From contig CAJUOQ010000016.1 of assembly GCA_910588235.1 (NCBI GenBank), forward strand, positions 1-46,471: a stretch of DNA of 46,471 bases, in the 5' to 3' direction. The notes beneath the pieces were generated by a model. It saw only the letters and a program-made list of their open reading frames with translations, ran no database searches and was not told the origin of the DNA. A program made the position numbers and the translations under genes. This document shows, piece by piece, positions 18,405-27,705 of this stretch; position 1 is the stretch's first letter; every line of letters starts with the position of its first letter. This DNA comes from an uncultured Atopostipes sp. Its GTDB lineage: Bacteria > Bacillota > Bacilli > Lactobacillales > Carnobacteriaceae_A.

Positions 18405-18450
18405 CTCTCAAAATATCTGTAAAAGTTGCAGGTGTTTTGAGAGGCTTTTT
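18405..18450 (+). terminator. Intrinsic terminator after rpsP-khpA
   Basis: A 15-bp stem (18405-18419 with 18429-18443, two G-U pairs), a 9-base loop and a T-rich tail. Confidence 0.85.
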
Positions 18451-18567
18451 GTTTTGAATCTTTTTAATGAAAAACAGCTAAAATAAAATCTACTGATTTT
18501 CAATAAACTTTAAGATATAACTTGGCATAAACGCATTTAGCTGAATTAAAAGGAACTGCATTTAATG

Positions 18568-18573
18568 TATAAT
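18568..18573 (+). promoter_or_regulatory. -10 box of the rimM-trmD promoter
   Basis: A perfect TATAAT 34 bases before rimM; the -35 is weak. The terminator upstream makes a separate promoter necessary. Confidence 0.45.
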
Positions 18574-18607
18574 AATGATAAAACAATAAAGATAATAGGA
18601 GATAACG

Positions 18608-19132
18608 ATGCCAAATTATTTAGATGTCGGAAAAATAGTCAATACGCATGGAATCAAAGGAGAAGTCCGAGTACAATCTTTGACCGATCATCCGGAAGAG
18701 CGTTATGCAGAAGGTTCAGAATTGGTCATTGAATTAGATAGTGGAAACTATCAACCGGTGACTGTCAAATCTCACCGCGTTCATAAATCTTTTGATCTAT
18801 TAACATTTGAGGAATTTACATCGATCAATGAGGTCGAAAAGTTTAAAGATAAAATGCTACAAGTAGATGAAGCGTTATTACCTGAGTTAGATGAAGGGGA
18901 ATATTATATCAGCCAACTTATAGGTGCGGATGTTTATAATGAATCCGAGCAATTTATTGGGACTTTGAAAGAAATTATGTTGCTGCCTGCGAATGATGTT
19001 TGGGCCGTTAAACGAGCCAATAAAGAGGATTTACTATTGCCTCATATTGATTCTGTGATTTTGGATGTGGATATTGACAAACAAAAGATTACTGTACATG
19101 TTTTAGAAGGGTTAGATGAGGATGCAGATTGA
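18608..19132 (+). CDS. rimM: Ribosome maturation factor RimM
   Basis: Assists 30S head assembly near S19 and 16S processing. The N-terminal RimM domain (LDVGKIVNTHGIKGEVRVQS) is followed by the PRC-barrel with YYISQLIGADVY and LPHIDSVILDVDI. Length 174 aa. ATAGGAG precedes the ATG. Its end overlaps the start of trmD, so translation is probably coupled. Confidence 0.95.
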   Translation: MPNYLDVGKIVNTHGIKGEVRVQSLTDHPEERYAEGSELVIELDSGNYQPVTVKSHRVHKSFDLLTFEEFTSINEVEKFKDKMLQVDEALLPELDEGEYYISQLIGADVYNESEQFIGTLKEIMLLPANDVWAVKRANKEDLLLPHIDSVILDVDIDKQKITVHVLEGLDEDAD

Positions 19133-19853
19133 TATTTTATCACTTTTTCCAGAAATGTTTGAAAGTCCTTTTAGTCATTCCATTGTAAAACGGGCGATTA
19201 GTGGGGGCCATGTGCATATTAATCCCATTAATTTTAGAAAATATGGGATAGGCAAGCATCAAATTGTTGACGATACCCCTTATGGTGGGGGCGCAGGGAT
19301 GTTACTGAAGCCTGAACCTATTTTTGAAGCGCTGGATGCGATCAAAGAAGAACGGCCAGAAACAAAGAAACGAATTATATTAATGGATCCGGCGGGCAAA
19401 CCTTTTGACCAAGCAATGGCTGAAGACTTCGCTGAAGAAGAACATTTAGTCTTTGTTTGTGGTCATTATGAAGGATATGATGAACGCATCCGAACCCTGG
19501 TAACAGATGAAGTTTCATTAGGTGATTACGTATTAACCGGTGGAGAGTTAGCGGCCATGGTTATGGTAGATGCAACGGTGCGCTTAATTCCTGGCGTTGT
19601 CGGAAATAAATCTTCGATTCTAGAAGACTCCCATTCGACTGGTTTATTAGAACACCCGCATTACACACGACCAGCTAGTTATCGTGATTTAGATGTCCCA
19701 GAAGTATTAATGAGTGGCAATCATGGCAAGATTGAAGAATGGCGGCATAAAGAATCCTTGCGCCGAACTTTTGAACGACGACCAGATTTATTTAAAGAAC
19801 TGGAACTCTCCGATCAAGAAAAAGAATGGGCCAAAGAATTCAAGCAAAATTAA
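19122..19853 (+). CDS. trmD: tRNA (guanine-N1-)-methyltransferase TrmD
   Basis: Methylates G37 of tRNA to prevent frameshifting, using SAM. It shows the SPOUT knot motifs: DDTPYGGGAGML, VCGHYEGYDERI and LGDYVLTGGELAAM. The frame opens at ATG 19116, but ATG 19122 (MQIDILSLFPEMF) matches the family N-terminus and has AGAAGGG ten bases upstream. Length 243 aa. The gene order normally continues with rplS, which is not here; a terminator and a prepilin peptidase follow instead. Confidence 0.95.
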   Translation: MQIDILSLFPEMFESPFSHSIVKRAISGGHVHINPINFRKYGIGKHQIVDDTPYGGGAGMLLKPEPIFEALDAIKEERPETKKRIILMDPAGKPFDQAMAEDFAEEEHLVFVCGHYEGYDERIRTLVTDEVSLGDYVLTGGELAAMVMVDATVRLIPGVVGNKSSILEDSHSTGLLEHPHYTRPASYRDLDVPEVLMSGNHGKIEEWRHKESLRRTFERRPDLFKELELSDQEKEWAKEFKQN

Positions 19854-19856
19854 AAC

Positions 19857-19904
19857 AAATAGTCTTCCAGAAAAGACAAAAATTATTTTTGGAAGGCTAT
19901 TTTT
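19857..19904 (+). terminator. Intrinsic terminator after trmD
   Basis: A 13-bp stem (19857-19869 with 19890-19902, one G-U) with a 20-base loop and a short T tail. Confidence 0.75.
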
Positions 19905-20011
19905 CACTTCTCTCAGCTTTTTTGAAAATAAAAGTGAAAAACGAGAAAAAAAGACAATATTATATATGAGACGTTTTATAATATTTTTATTTTAAAAAGT
20001 TGAGGTGGCTT

Positions 20012-20719
20012 ATGTTTTTATTTGTATATTTTATGCTGGGATTATTTATGGGTTCGTTTTTACATGTAGTGGGTTATCGTCTGCCAACAAAGACTTATTT
20101 TGCTTCTGCACGATCTGTATGTCCGACTTGTAAGGAGCCCTTGAAATGGTACGCATTAATTCCTGTCGTCTCTTACATTTTTCAAAGAGGGAAATGTCTA
20201 GCCTGTAAAGAACATATTTCAATGATCTATCCTTTCAGTGAAATATGTTGTGGTTTATTGTTTTCGATGGCTTATATTCATTTTGGGTCGTCGATGCATT
20301 TATTTTTTGGCTTGATTTTCATCTCCATCTTGTTTATTTTAACCATCTGTGATATTTATTATTATTTGTTGCCCAATATGCTGGTTTTTATTTTAGCTTT
20401 AATCGTTATTCTTTGGAATTGCTATGCACAAATAATTACTTTTCAGGAATCTTTCTATACGCTTGTGTTTTCGTTTGTCCTGATTGGCGCACTCATCTAC
20501 TGGACAAAAGGCGGGATGGGTATAGGAGATCTGAAACTATTGATGGTGCTTGCGTACTTTTTTGGCTTTTATACTTATCTCCAATTGCTGCTGTGCGCTT
20601 CATTACTGGCGGTTTTGTATTTTTTAGTTCAAAATTATCTATTAAAGAAGCCGGTAGATTATATTTTTTTTGGACCTTTTATTGCCATTGCAGCTTGTCT
20701 TTTATTATTGGTAGGATAG
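20012..20719 (+). CDS. Prepilin peptidase (A24 family, ComC/PilD-like)
   Basis: Membrane aspartate protease that cleaves and often N-methylates type IV pilin-like precursors, needed for competence pseudopili. The N-terminal part has a zinc-ribbon-like CPTC...CLAC (Cys37/40/62/65); the catalytic Asp residues are Asp114 (TICDIYYYLLPN) and Asp173 in the GxGD motif GIGD. About seven hydrophobic segments. The TTG at 20000 opens the frame, but GAGGTGG at 20002-20008 points to the ATG at 20012 (MFLFVYFML). No pilin or comG genes lie in the window, so its substrates are elsewhere. Confidence 0.9.
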   Translation: MFLFVYFMLGLFMGSFLHVVGYRLPTKTYFASARSVCPTCKEPLKWYALIPVVSYIFQRGKCLACKEHISMIYPFSEICCGLLFSMAYIHFGSSMHLFFGLIFISILFILTICDIYYYLLPNMLVFILALIVILWNCYAQIITFQESFYTLVFSFVLIGALIYWTKGGMGIGDLKLLMVLAYFFGFYTYLQLLLCASLLAVLYFLVQNYLLKKPVDYIFFGPFIAIAACLLLLVG

Positions 20720-20766
20720 TGGCTAGTAGAACTCAGCGATAAAAAAATGAAATTTCCAAGGACATA

Positions 20767-20775
20767 TGATAAAAT
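20767..20775 (+). promoter_or_regulatory. Extended -10 promoter upstream of the TPR gene
   Basis: TG-A-TAAAAT lies 43 bases before the ATG and probably starts the ypiA-ypiB-ypjD-cca-dinG transcript. Confidence 0.45.
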
Positions 20776-20818
20776 AGTAATAATGTAAACGAGACATAAC
20801 CGAATGAGAGGTTGACTT

Positions 20819-22081
20819 ATGACGTATTCAGAAATAGTAATTGCAGAGATTCAAAATGGAAATTTAGAAGAAGTTGAAACAAATCTTCAACTTGCTTTAG
20901 AGAATGATGACGATGAAACCCTTTATTTATTAGGAAATACTTTGTATCAACTAGGGTTTCTCAATGAAACTCAAAGAGTCTATAACCATTTACTTGATCT
21001 TTATCCAAATGATGATGAATTAAAAATTTATTTAGCTGAAATTGAAATTGAAGATGGTAATGAATTAGAAGCTTTGGAGTTGTTACATTCAATCGACGAA
21101 ACAAGTTCTTCCTATACCCAGGCTTTACTTGTTGAAGCCGATTACTATCATTTAAATGAATTACCAGAAGTAAGTATCCAAAAACTAAAAGAAGCCGCAG
21201 AAATTTTACCGAATGAGCCCGTGGTTCAATTTGCTTTAGCGGAAGTTTATTTTACGATTGCTGATTATCAAAATGCGATTCAATATTATGAAGCACTGAT
21301 GACGGAAGGGCATGAAGAAATTGCGGGAACCTTAATTAGCGTGCGCTTAGGGAATGCTTATTTAATGGTCGGCGAGTATGAAGAAGCTCTAGGTTATTTA
21401 AATGAAGCCCTTACTTATAAAGATGATCCGGAAGTTTATTATCAATTAGGGTTAATTTATATTCAACAAGAAGAATATATAAAAGCGATTGAACCGTTAA
21501 ACAAAGCCAAAACACTAGATCCAAGTCTGTCGGGGGTATATTTATTACTCGCAGAAGTTTATGAGCAACAAAACCAACTAGAAAAAGCTTTAGAAGAGAT
21601 TGAAGAAGGTCTTAACTATAATGAGATTAATATTGATTTCTACTTCAAAGCTGCAGAATTGGCAGCAAAACTTGATGACTTTGAGAAAGCCGAAATTTAT
21701 TATGAACAAGCTCTGGAAATCGAACCGGATAATGATCGAACGATTCTTAAATTCGCAGAATTCTTAAATTATATGGAGGACTATGAAGAAGCGATTCAAT
21801 TATTCGAACATACGGATGAAAGTATCCGTCAATTACCAGAAAGCTTGTGGGTGCTAGCTGTTGCTCATAATAACATCGAAGAGTATGATGAGGCACGTAC
21901 TTTATTTGACCAAGCAGCTGTGTATTTAGAAGATCAATTAGAGTTTTTAAAGGATTATGCGTTTTTCTTACGCGAAGATGGCCAACGCGATAAAATGCGA
22001 GCGGTCGTTAAGAAATATATGAAATTAAATCCTGAATTCGATGAAGAGATGGCGTCACTACTTGACGACTTTGACTACTAA
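20819..22081 (+). CDS. ypiA: TPR-repeat protein, YpiA homologue
   Basis: About ten to twelve tetratricopeptide repeats fill 420 residues (for example YYQLGLIYIQQEEYIKAIEP and YFKAAELAAKLDDFEKAEIY). There is no signal peptide or membrane segment, so it is a cytoplasmic scaffold. The protein is very acidic. The assignment to YpiA rests on the repeats plus the following ypiB, as in Bacillus; the cellular role is not established. GAGAGG lies before the ATG. Confidence 0.85.
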   Translation: MTYSEIVIAEIQNGNLEEVETNLQLALENDDDETLYLLGNTLYQLGFLNETQRVYNHLLDLYPNDDELKIYLAEIEIEDGNELEALELLHSIDETSSSYTQALLVEADYYHLNELPEVSIQKLKEAAEILPNEPVVQFALAEVYFTIADYQNAIQYYEALMTEGHEEIAGTLISVRLGNAYLMVGEYEEALGYLNEALTYKDDPEVYYQLGLIYIQQEEYIKAIEPLNKAKTLDPSLSGVYLLLAEVYEQQNQLEKALEEIEEGLNYNEINIDFYFKAAELAAKLDDFEKAEIYYEQALEIEPDNDRTILKFAEFLNYMEDYEEAIQLFEHTDESIRQLPESLWVLAVAHNNIEEYDEARTLFDQAAVYLEDQLEFLKDYAFFLREDGQRDKMRAVVKKYMKLNPEFDEEMASLLDDFDY

Positions 22082-22115
22082 AAGAGCTATAACAAGGATG
22101 ATGAGGTGAAGAGAT

Positions 22116-22682
22116 ATGAATGCATCCATTACAAATAGCAAGAAAAAGTACTTTTTAAAGTGGTTTACACGGAATTACGAACTTAAACGCCGCGAATCGC
22201 TTTGGATTTTAGATTATTTATATAATCATGATATTATGTTAGAAAAAACACACTTTGTTGAGCGAGTTGACCAAACACCAAGAGGCATTTATATGACAGT
22301 CAAAGGCAATCAGAAACCGTCTTTCCGTTTTTATAAAAATGGGCATATGTTTAAAGATGCGATGCAAGCCTTCCATGAAATTCGCTTAAACTGGAGTTCA
22401 CATCTTTATATTGAAATTGATTTTGAAGATGCTTGGCAGTCTCCTGAATATTTAGCGATTTTAGAAGATAATCCAAATGCGAGATGGAATGATACGGTAC
22501 CCGAAGAATTATTTGTAGTTGTGAATGAAGCCCTTGATTATGAAACATTACTTTATGCACGACAACAGATTCTTGAGAAAATTGATACCACTTTAAGCAA
22601 TGGATGCGAAGATAAGTTTGCGAATTTAACGGAAGATTTAAAGAAAGTAAATCACCAAATTGATCGGACGATTTTAAAATAA
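22116..22682 (+). CDS. ypiB: YpiB family protein (UPF0302)
   Basis: The UPF0302 core is visible: KKYFLKWFTRNYELKRRESL, HFVERVDQTPRGIYM, FRFYKNGHMFKDAMQAFHEI and IDFEDAWQSPEYLAILEDNP. Length 188 aa. The function of the family is unknown. GAGGTGAAGAG precedes the ATG. It sits 34 bases behind ypiA with no terminator between; the pairing is conserved across Firmicutes. Confidence 0.9.
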   Translation: MNASITNSKKKYFLKWFTRNYELKRRESLWILDYLYNHDIMLEKTHFVERVDQTPRGIYMTVKGNQKPSFRFYKNGHMFKDAMQAFHEIRLNWSSHLYIEIDFEDAWQSPEYLAILEDNPNARWNDTVPEELFVVVNEALDYETLLYARQQILEKIDTTLSNGCEDKFANLTEDLKKVNHQIDRTILK

Positions 22683-22699
22683 TAAAAGGAGATTTAGCC

Positions 22700-23032
22700 A
22701 TGGAAATGCAAGAAATGCAAGAGATTGTTGACGAATATATCGGCCAATTCAAAACGGGATATTTTTCTCCTCTCGGTTCAATGGCTCGCCTGAGCGAAGA
22801 AGTTGGAGAACTTGCGCGCGAGATTAACCATTATTATGGTGAAAAGCAGAAGAAACAATCCGAAGAAGCGAAAGAAATTTCTGAAGAATTGGCCGATATC
22901 CTTTTTGTCGTGATTACAATGGCAAATTCTCTAGATGTTGATTTAACAGAAGCCTTTCAACAAACGATAGCTAAATTTCAAACACGGGATAAATATCGAT
23001 TTGAACGAATCGATGAAGAAACTTCAGAATAA
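22700..23032 (+). CDS. MazG-type nucleotide pyrophosphohydrolase (YpjD-like)
   Basis: Hydrolyses nucleoside triphosphates to monophosphates, probably removing aberrant or excess NTPs. All-alpha MazG fold with the metal-binding EExGE motif (RLSEEVGELAREINHYY) and the second acidic helix EELADILFVVITMAN. Length 110 aa, a single MazG domain. AAAGGAG precedes the ATG. It is followed 14 bases later by cca, as ypjD is linked to the cca region in Bacillus. Confidence 0.9.
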   Translation: MEMQEMQEIVDEYIGQFKTGYFSPLGSMARLSEEVGELAREINHYYGEKQKKQSEEAKEISEELADILFVVITMANSLDVDLTEAFQQTIAKFQTRDKYRFERIDEETSE

Positions 23033-23046
23033 AAGGTTGCAGATGA

Positions 23047-24288
23047 ATGAATAAAAAATTAAAAATAGATGGTATATTTGCAGAAGCATTACCTGTATTA
23101 AATCAAATTGTTGAAGCGGGATTTGAAGCTTATTTTGTAGGTGGTAGTGTTCGTGATCGGTTATTAAATTTAGAAGTGAATGATGTGGATATTGCGACAA
23201 GTGCTCAACCACATGAAATCAAAGAAATATTTACGCGTACAGTTGATGTAGGAATTGAACACGGAACGGTTATGGTCTTAGTAGAGGGCGTCAGTTATGA
23301 AATTACTACTTTCAGAACCGAGTCGACGTACAAAGATTTTAGACGTCCCGATTCGGTTACTTTTGTGCGCTCATTAGAAGAAGATCTGAAACGAAGAGAT
23401 TTTACAATGAATGCTATTGCGATGGACGCTGAGGGTTATATTATTGATCCTTTCGCAGGGATTAAAGATTTGAATGCGGGGATTATCCGAGCGGTTGGAA
23501 ATCCTCATGAGCGGTTTAGAGAAGATGCTTTGCGTATGATGCGAGCAGTCCGTTTTTCTGCTCAATTGGATTTTGAAATTGAAGCTGAAACACAAGTTTC
23601 AATCAAAGAAAATGCGCCTTTATTAGAAAAAATAGCGGTCGAACGAATTCAAGTTGAGTTTGAAAAATTACTAACAGGGACTTGGCACGCAAACGGCTTG
23701 GCAGCTATGATTCAAACGCGCTTGTATTTATACTGTCCGGAACTGGCGAATAAAAAAGCAGCCCTTGTTTCCTTGATTCAAGACGAAAATAAATTTGAGC
23801 ATGTCAGACAAGCATGGGCCTTTCTTCTTTATAAGATTGATGAGTATGATCCGACCGATTCGTTTAATGCGCGAAAATTTTTAAAAGCTTGGAAGCTATC
23901 CAATAAATTAATGGACCAAGCGGTGATGATTTTCAACGCATTAAAACAACGAGTCACAAACAAAATCTTAGATGAATGGGAAGTCTTTTGTTTAGGAAAA
24001 GAGTTTGCGCTAGAGACAGAATCGCTCGTGCAGCATTTAGAGGAACCGCCAGCTTTTGACAAAGTGGTCAATATTTATGAGCATTTACCGATTAAAGAAA
24101 AAGATGCTTTGGCGCTTACAGGTTACGATCTAATGAATGCAACAGCAACTAAACCTGGTCGTTGGATGAGTGAAGCGATGGAAGCTGCTTTACAAGCAGT
24201 TGTTTATGCAGAAATTCAAAATGATAAAGAAGAAATATTGACTTGGTTAATTGAAAAGAACTTGATTCCAGGTTTAAACGATGAGTAA
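23047..24288 (+). CDS. cca: CCA-adding tRNA nucleotidyltransferase
   Basis: Adds or repairs the 3' CCA of tRNAs. The nucleotidyltransferase core is FVGGSVRDRLLNLEVNDVDIA, with catalytic Asp46/Asp48, followed by the RRDFTMNAIAMD motif and the neck helix region with EDALRMMRAVRF. Length 413 aa, typical of Firmicutes class II enzymes. No HD domain is visible. AAAGG lies before the ATG. It is within the same gene cluster as dinG. Confidence 0.95.
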   Translation: MNKKLKIDGIFAEALPVLNQIVEAGFEAYFVGGSVRDRLLNLEVNDVDIATSAQPHEIKEIFTRTVDVGIEHGTVMVLVEGVSYEITTFRTESTYKDFRRPDSVTFVRSLEEDLKRRDFTMNAIAMDAEGYIIDPFAGIKDLNAGIIRAVGNPHERFREDALRMMRAVRFSAQLDFEIEAETQVSIKENAPLLEKIAVERIQVEFEKLLTGTWHANGLAAMIQTRLYLYCPELANKKAALVSLIQDENKFEHVRQAWAFLLYKIDEYDPTDSFNARKFLKAWKLSNKLMDQAVMIFNALKQRVTNKILDEWEVFCLGKEFALETESLVQHLEEPPAFDKVVNIYEHLPIKEKDALALTGYDLMNATATKPGRWMSEAMEAALQAVVYAEIQNDKEEILTWLIEKNLIPGLNDE

Positions 24289-24324
24289 GAAAAGTTAATA
24301 ACGAAAAAAGAGGTGTTATATTCT

Positions 24325-27129
24325 TTGCGTCCTGAACAAATTTATGCGATTGTCGATATCGAAGCGACAGGTGGCAGCGTAGGCACGGATGAACGAGTCA
24401 TTCAATTCGCTTGCGTATTGCTTCAAAATGGTGAAATTATTCATACCTTTGAAACATTGGTGAACCCTGGGAAAAGAATTCCTAAAAAGATTCAAAAACT
24501 GACGGGGATCACGAATAATCATGTGAAAAAAGCGCCTTATTTTGAAGAAATAGCACCGATGATATTGTCGTTATTAGAAGAAGCGGTCTTTGTTGCTCAT
24601 AATGTAGGCTTTGATTATCGCTTTTTAAATGAACAGCTAAAAGCACATGGTTTTAAACAAGCGAAAATTCCGGCGATTGATACCGTTGAACTGACACAAA
24701 TTTTATATCCGACATTAGATAGTTTTCAGTTGGAAGATATTGCGTCTTATTTAGACTATAGTCTAGAAGATGCTCACGATGCCTTAGCAGATGCGGAAGC
24801 GACGGTTCACATTTTTAAAGAACTCTTTAAACGAGCCACAAGCTTACCTCTTGTTACGTTAGAGAAGCTAGATTATTTAGCGGTTTGTACTACTCATGAC
24901 ACAGCATTATTTTTCCAAGAGGCCCTTAAACGAGCACGTCATTTGCTAGAGCCTCTTTCTGAAGACTTAATGATTGTGAATCAAATTGCGTTACAAAAAC
25001 CAGAAAAATCAATGCAAACAGTAAGCAAGACCTATGAAGCTGTGAAGTACCCCCAAACAAAAGAAGAAAAAGAAAATTATTTAAATCAAAAATACAGTTA
25101 TCGTGAAGTCCAAGCCAATATGATGGATCTTGTTTATCATTACTTAAAAGAAGATTTATCCCTTGAAAAGTTAGCCATTGAAGCTCCTCCAGGCATTGGG
25201 AAATCACTTGGGTACTTATTTCCAGCAAGTTTCCAAGCTTCCGAGGAGCAACCGATCGTGATCAGTACTTATACGACTTTACTGCAAAATCAGCTTTTAG
25301 AAGAAACGTTACCTGGGCTGGAAGAAATTTTACAGCGAAAAATATCCACGACTTTAGTCAAAAGTAGAAACCACTATTTGTCTTTAAGTATTTTTGAACG
25401 TTGGTTAAATAACATTGAAGCTAAAGATTCTGAAGCTTATTTATGTATGCGGCTCTTGGTTTGGTTAACAGATACAACAACTGGAGATCTTTCAGAGATC
25501 AATGCAGGGAGTCATTTAGACTTAGCTTTTTGGCAAGAAATTCGTGTGACGAATAATCAATTTATTGATCAACACTGGCAAGCCTATGATTTTTATGAAC
25601 GGATCAAGCAGAAAGTCGCTCAATCAGAAATTATTATTACTAATCATCATTATTTAGTACATGACTGGCAGGCGAAGCACTCAGTGATCCCTTCGCTTGA
25701 GCGCTTAATTGTGGATGAAGCCCATCATTTTCCAAATGTAGCAATGAAAACCAGTACGGAGACCATCCATGGCATAGAAATATTAACGCAATTAGAGAAA
25801 ATGGGTTCGGTCAAAGATGATACCGGAATTTTTCAATTAATTAATCATCTTGAAAAAGAAGAAGTGATTAAAGCTTATGATCTGTTAACAATTGAGAGAA
25901 ATACGCGCTTAATTGAAGATTCTTGGGAAAGTATTTTTAATCGACAACTCGATTATTACGAAAAGAAAGAGTACCCGACGAGAAAAGATTCCAATTTTGT
26001 CGAACAAGAATTTAATCTCAAACAATTAAATCTTAAACAGAAAAAAGTGATCAAAAATATTGCAAGAGCTTTAGAAGAATTTATTCATATGAGTCAAAAA
26101 ATTCTCAAGGCTTCCAAAAATATCTTTGAAACACTCAATGATCATAAACAGTTACAATTGATCGAATTAGGAAAATTGACCTTTTATTTAAATCAGTGGA
26201 AAAATGAATTTCAAAGTATATTTGTATTTGATGAAGCCGCTCCACAAACTTTACGTTGGGTCACTTATTTACCGGAACATATGGAAAATACCTTCCAACT
26301 GCATGTATTAAAATGGGGTAAAAGTAACTCGTTGATCGATTATTTAGCGACGCATTCGAAAGTTATCTTTACGAGCAGTACCTTATCTTTTCAGGAGAGT
26401 GAAGCCTATTTTTCTGGTCAATTGAAAAACTTACCGATGGCTTTTTATCCACTAGCCAGTCCTTTTGATTATGGTAAACAAGTAAAAGTTATGTTGCCAG
26501 AAAAACGTGTAAACCCCCGAGAACTATCCAATAATAAGTATGCTAAAAGATTAGCCGAAGATATCGCGAATATATTAAAAGAGACAAAAGTCAATACCAT
26601 TGTCTTATTTCGTTCCTTGTCTATTTTGGAGAATGTTTATGAATTATTAATGCAAAATGAAGAATTATCGGATCATGTATTGTTGGCGCAGTCCATTTCA
26701 GGGACTCGTAATCGGATCTTAAAAAATTTTAAGCGAAATAAACCCGCTGTGATCCTTGGAGCGGATAGTTTTTTCGAAGGCATTGACTTACCTGACGAAG
26801 CATTAGAACTGGTTATACTAACCCGTTTACCGTTTCCAGCGCCCGATACACCGATTATGCGTTTGAAGACCGATGCTTTGAGGGAAGAAGGGGCGAACCC
26901 TTTTATGGGAGAATATTTACCCCAAGCGGTCTTGAAATTCAAACAAGCTTTTGGTCGACTAATCCGAAAAGAATCAGATAAAGGGGTATTGGTTGTCCTA
27001 GATGACCGCTTTTTATCTGCGAACTATGCCCACACATTTAAACGGGCATTACCTCAAGGGGTTCCTATTGAAATTTATGAAAATAACCAATTAGGCCCGC
27101 AAATTCAAAGATTTATCGATAAAAAGTAA
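24325..27129 (+). CDS. dinG: DinG family: 3'-5' exonuclease fused to a helicase-like domain
   Basis: Gram-positive DinG type. The N-terminal DEDDh exonuclease (residues 1-170) has VDIEATGG (Asp11, Glu13), FVAHNVGFDYRF and HDALADAEA. The helicase-like part has Walker A APPGIGKS, DEAHHFP, and C-terminal motifs LILGADSFFEG-like (ILGADSFFEGIDLP) and QAFGRLIR. No four-cysteine Fe-S cluster is seen, as in other Firmicutes members, which act mainly as nucleases. The frame opens at GTG 24313, which overlaps the AGAGG ribosome site; TTG 24325 (MRPEQIYAIVDIE) is better placed. Likely role: DNA repair and nucleic-acid degradation. Confidence 0.93.
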   Translation: MRPEQIYAIVDIEATGGSVGTDERVIQFACVLLQNGEIIHTFETLVNPGKRIPKKIQKLTGITNNHVKKAPYFEEIAPMILSLLEEAVFVAHNVGFDYRFLNEQLKAHGFKQAKIPAIDTVELTQILYPTLDSFQLEDIASYLDYSLEDAHDALADAEATVHIFKELFKRATSLPLVTLEKLDYLAVCTTHDTALFFQEALKRARHLLEPLSEDLMIVNQIALQKPEKSMQTVSKTYEAVKYPQTKEEKENYLNQKYSYREVQANMMDLVYHYLKEDLSLEKLAIEAPPGIGKSLGYLFPASFQASEEQPIVISTYTTLLQNQLLEETLPGLEEILQRKISTTLVKSRNHYLSLSIFERWLNNIEAKDSEAYLCMRLLVWLTDTTTGDLSEINAGSHLDLAFWQEIRVTNNQFIDQHWQAYDFYERIKQKVAQSEIIITNHHYLVHDWQAKHSVIPSLERLIVDEAHHFPNVAMKTSTETIHGIEILTQLEKMGSVKDDTGIFQLINHLEKEEVIKAYDLLTIERNTRLIEDSWESIFNRQLDYYEKKEYPTRKDSNFVEQEFNLKQLNLKQKKVIKNIARALEEFIHMSQKILKASKNIFETLNDHKQLQLIELGKLTFYLNQWKNEFQSIFVFDEAAPQTLRWVTYLPEHMENTFQLHVLKWGKSNSLIDYLATHSKVIFTSSTLSFQESEAYFSGQLKNLPMAFYPLASPFDYGKQVKVMLPEKRVNPRELSNNKYAKRLAEDIANILKETKVNTIVLFRSLSILENVYELLMQNEELSDHVLLAQSISGTRNRILKNFKRNKPAVILGADSFFEGIDLPDEALELVILTRLPFPAPDTPIMRLKTDALREEGANPFMGEYLPQAVLKFKQAFGRLIRKESDKGVLVVLDDRFLSANYAHTFKRALPQGVPIEIYENNQLGPQIQRFIDKK

Positions 27130-27160
27130 TCACTGTCTTGTTTCATTCAAGCACAGGTTT

Positions 27161-27169
27161 TGCTATAAT
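27161..27169 (+). promoter_or_regulatory. Extended -10 promoter of the ypmB-asnS-dnaD-nth operon
   Basis: TG-C-TATAAT lies 39 bases before ypmB; weak -35 (TTTCAT) 17 bases upstream. Confidence 0.6.
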
Positions 27170-27208
27170 GTATGGGTTGAATTTAAATAATAAAGAAGGT
27201 GAGTGAGT

Positions 27209-27682
27209 ATGAAAAAATTCCTAACAACATTAATCATTGTTATGTTACTTTTTATATTGGGAGTAACGACTGTAATTACTCGCTCATTGTCTCCATATAA
27301 CCAAGCACGAGCTGAAACGACAGAACTTGCCCAAAGACGAGCAAATTTAGCCGAAGCAGATGAATTTTATTGGTTTAATGGGGATGAGACATTTTTTACA
27401 GTTACAGGAACGGATAATGAAGGAACCCCGATCATTGTCATTGTCCAACAAGCAAACGGTGCGATTGAGGTTATTAATCAAGCAGAAGCGATTCCTGCTC
27501 AAGAAGCGATTGAAAAAACAAGAGCACGCGAGGAACCGAAGAAAATACTTGAAACACGCATCGGTATGTATAATGACAGCCCTGTTTGGGAAGTAAGTTT
27601 TAAACAAGAGAATGGCAATGTTGGTTATTCAGTTTACTCACTTACCTCTGGAGAATGGGTTCGAACCATTAAAAATATTTAA
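27209..27682 (+). CDS. ypmB: YpmB-like membrane-anchored protein (DUF5590/PepSY-type)
   Basis: One N-terminal membrane segment (about residues 4-24) and an extracellular part with two PepSY-like halves (FTVTGTDNEGTPIIVIVQQ and VWEVSFKQENGNVGYSVYSL). Its function is unknown. GAAGG suits ATG 27209 better than GTG 27203. The place just before asnS and dnaD is the Bacillus ypmB position, with aspB missing here. Confidence 0.85.
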   Translation: MKKFLTTLIIVMLLFILGVTTVITRSLSPYNQARAETTELAQRRANLAEADEFYWFNGDETFFTVTGTDNEGTPIIVIVQQANGAIEVINQAEAIPAQEAIEKTRAREEPKKILETRIGMYNDSPVWEVSFKQENGNVGYSVYSLTSGEWVRTIKNI

Positions 27683-27705
27683 ATCAAGAACAAGGGAGCA
27701 AAAAA

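Noticed and set aside
22351..22752. 133-codon antisense frame over ypiB and the MazG gene
   Set aside because: Spans the boundary of two well-supported genes and has no ribosome site or family features.
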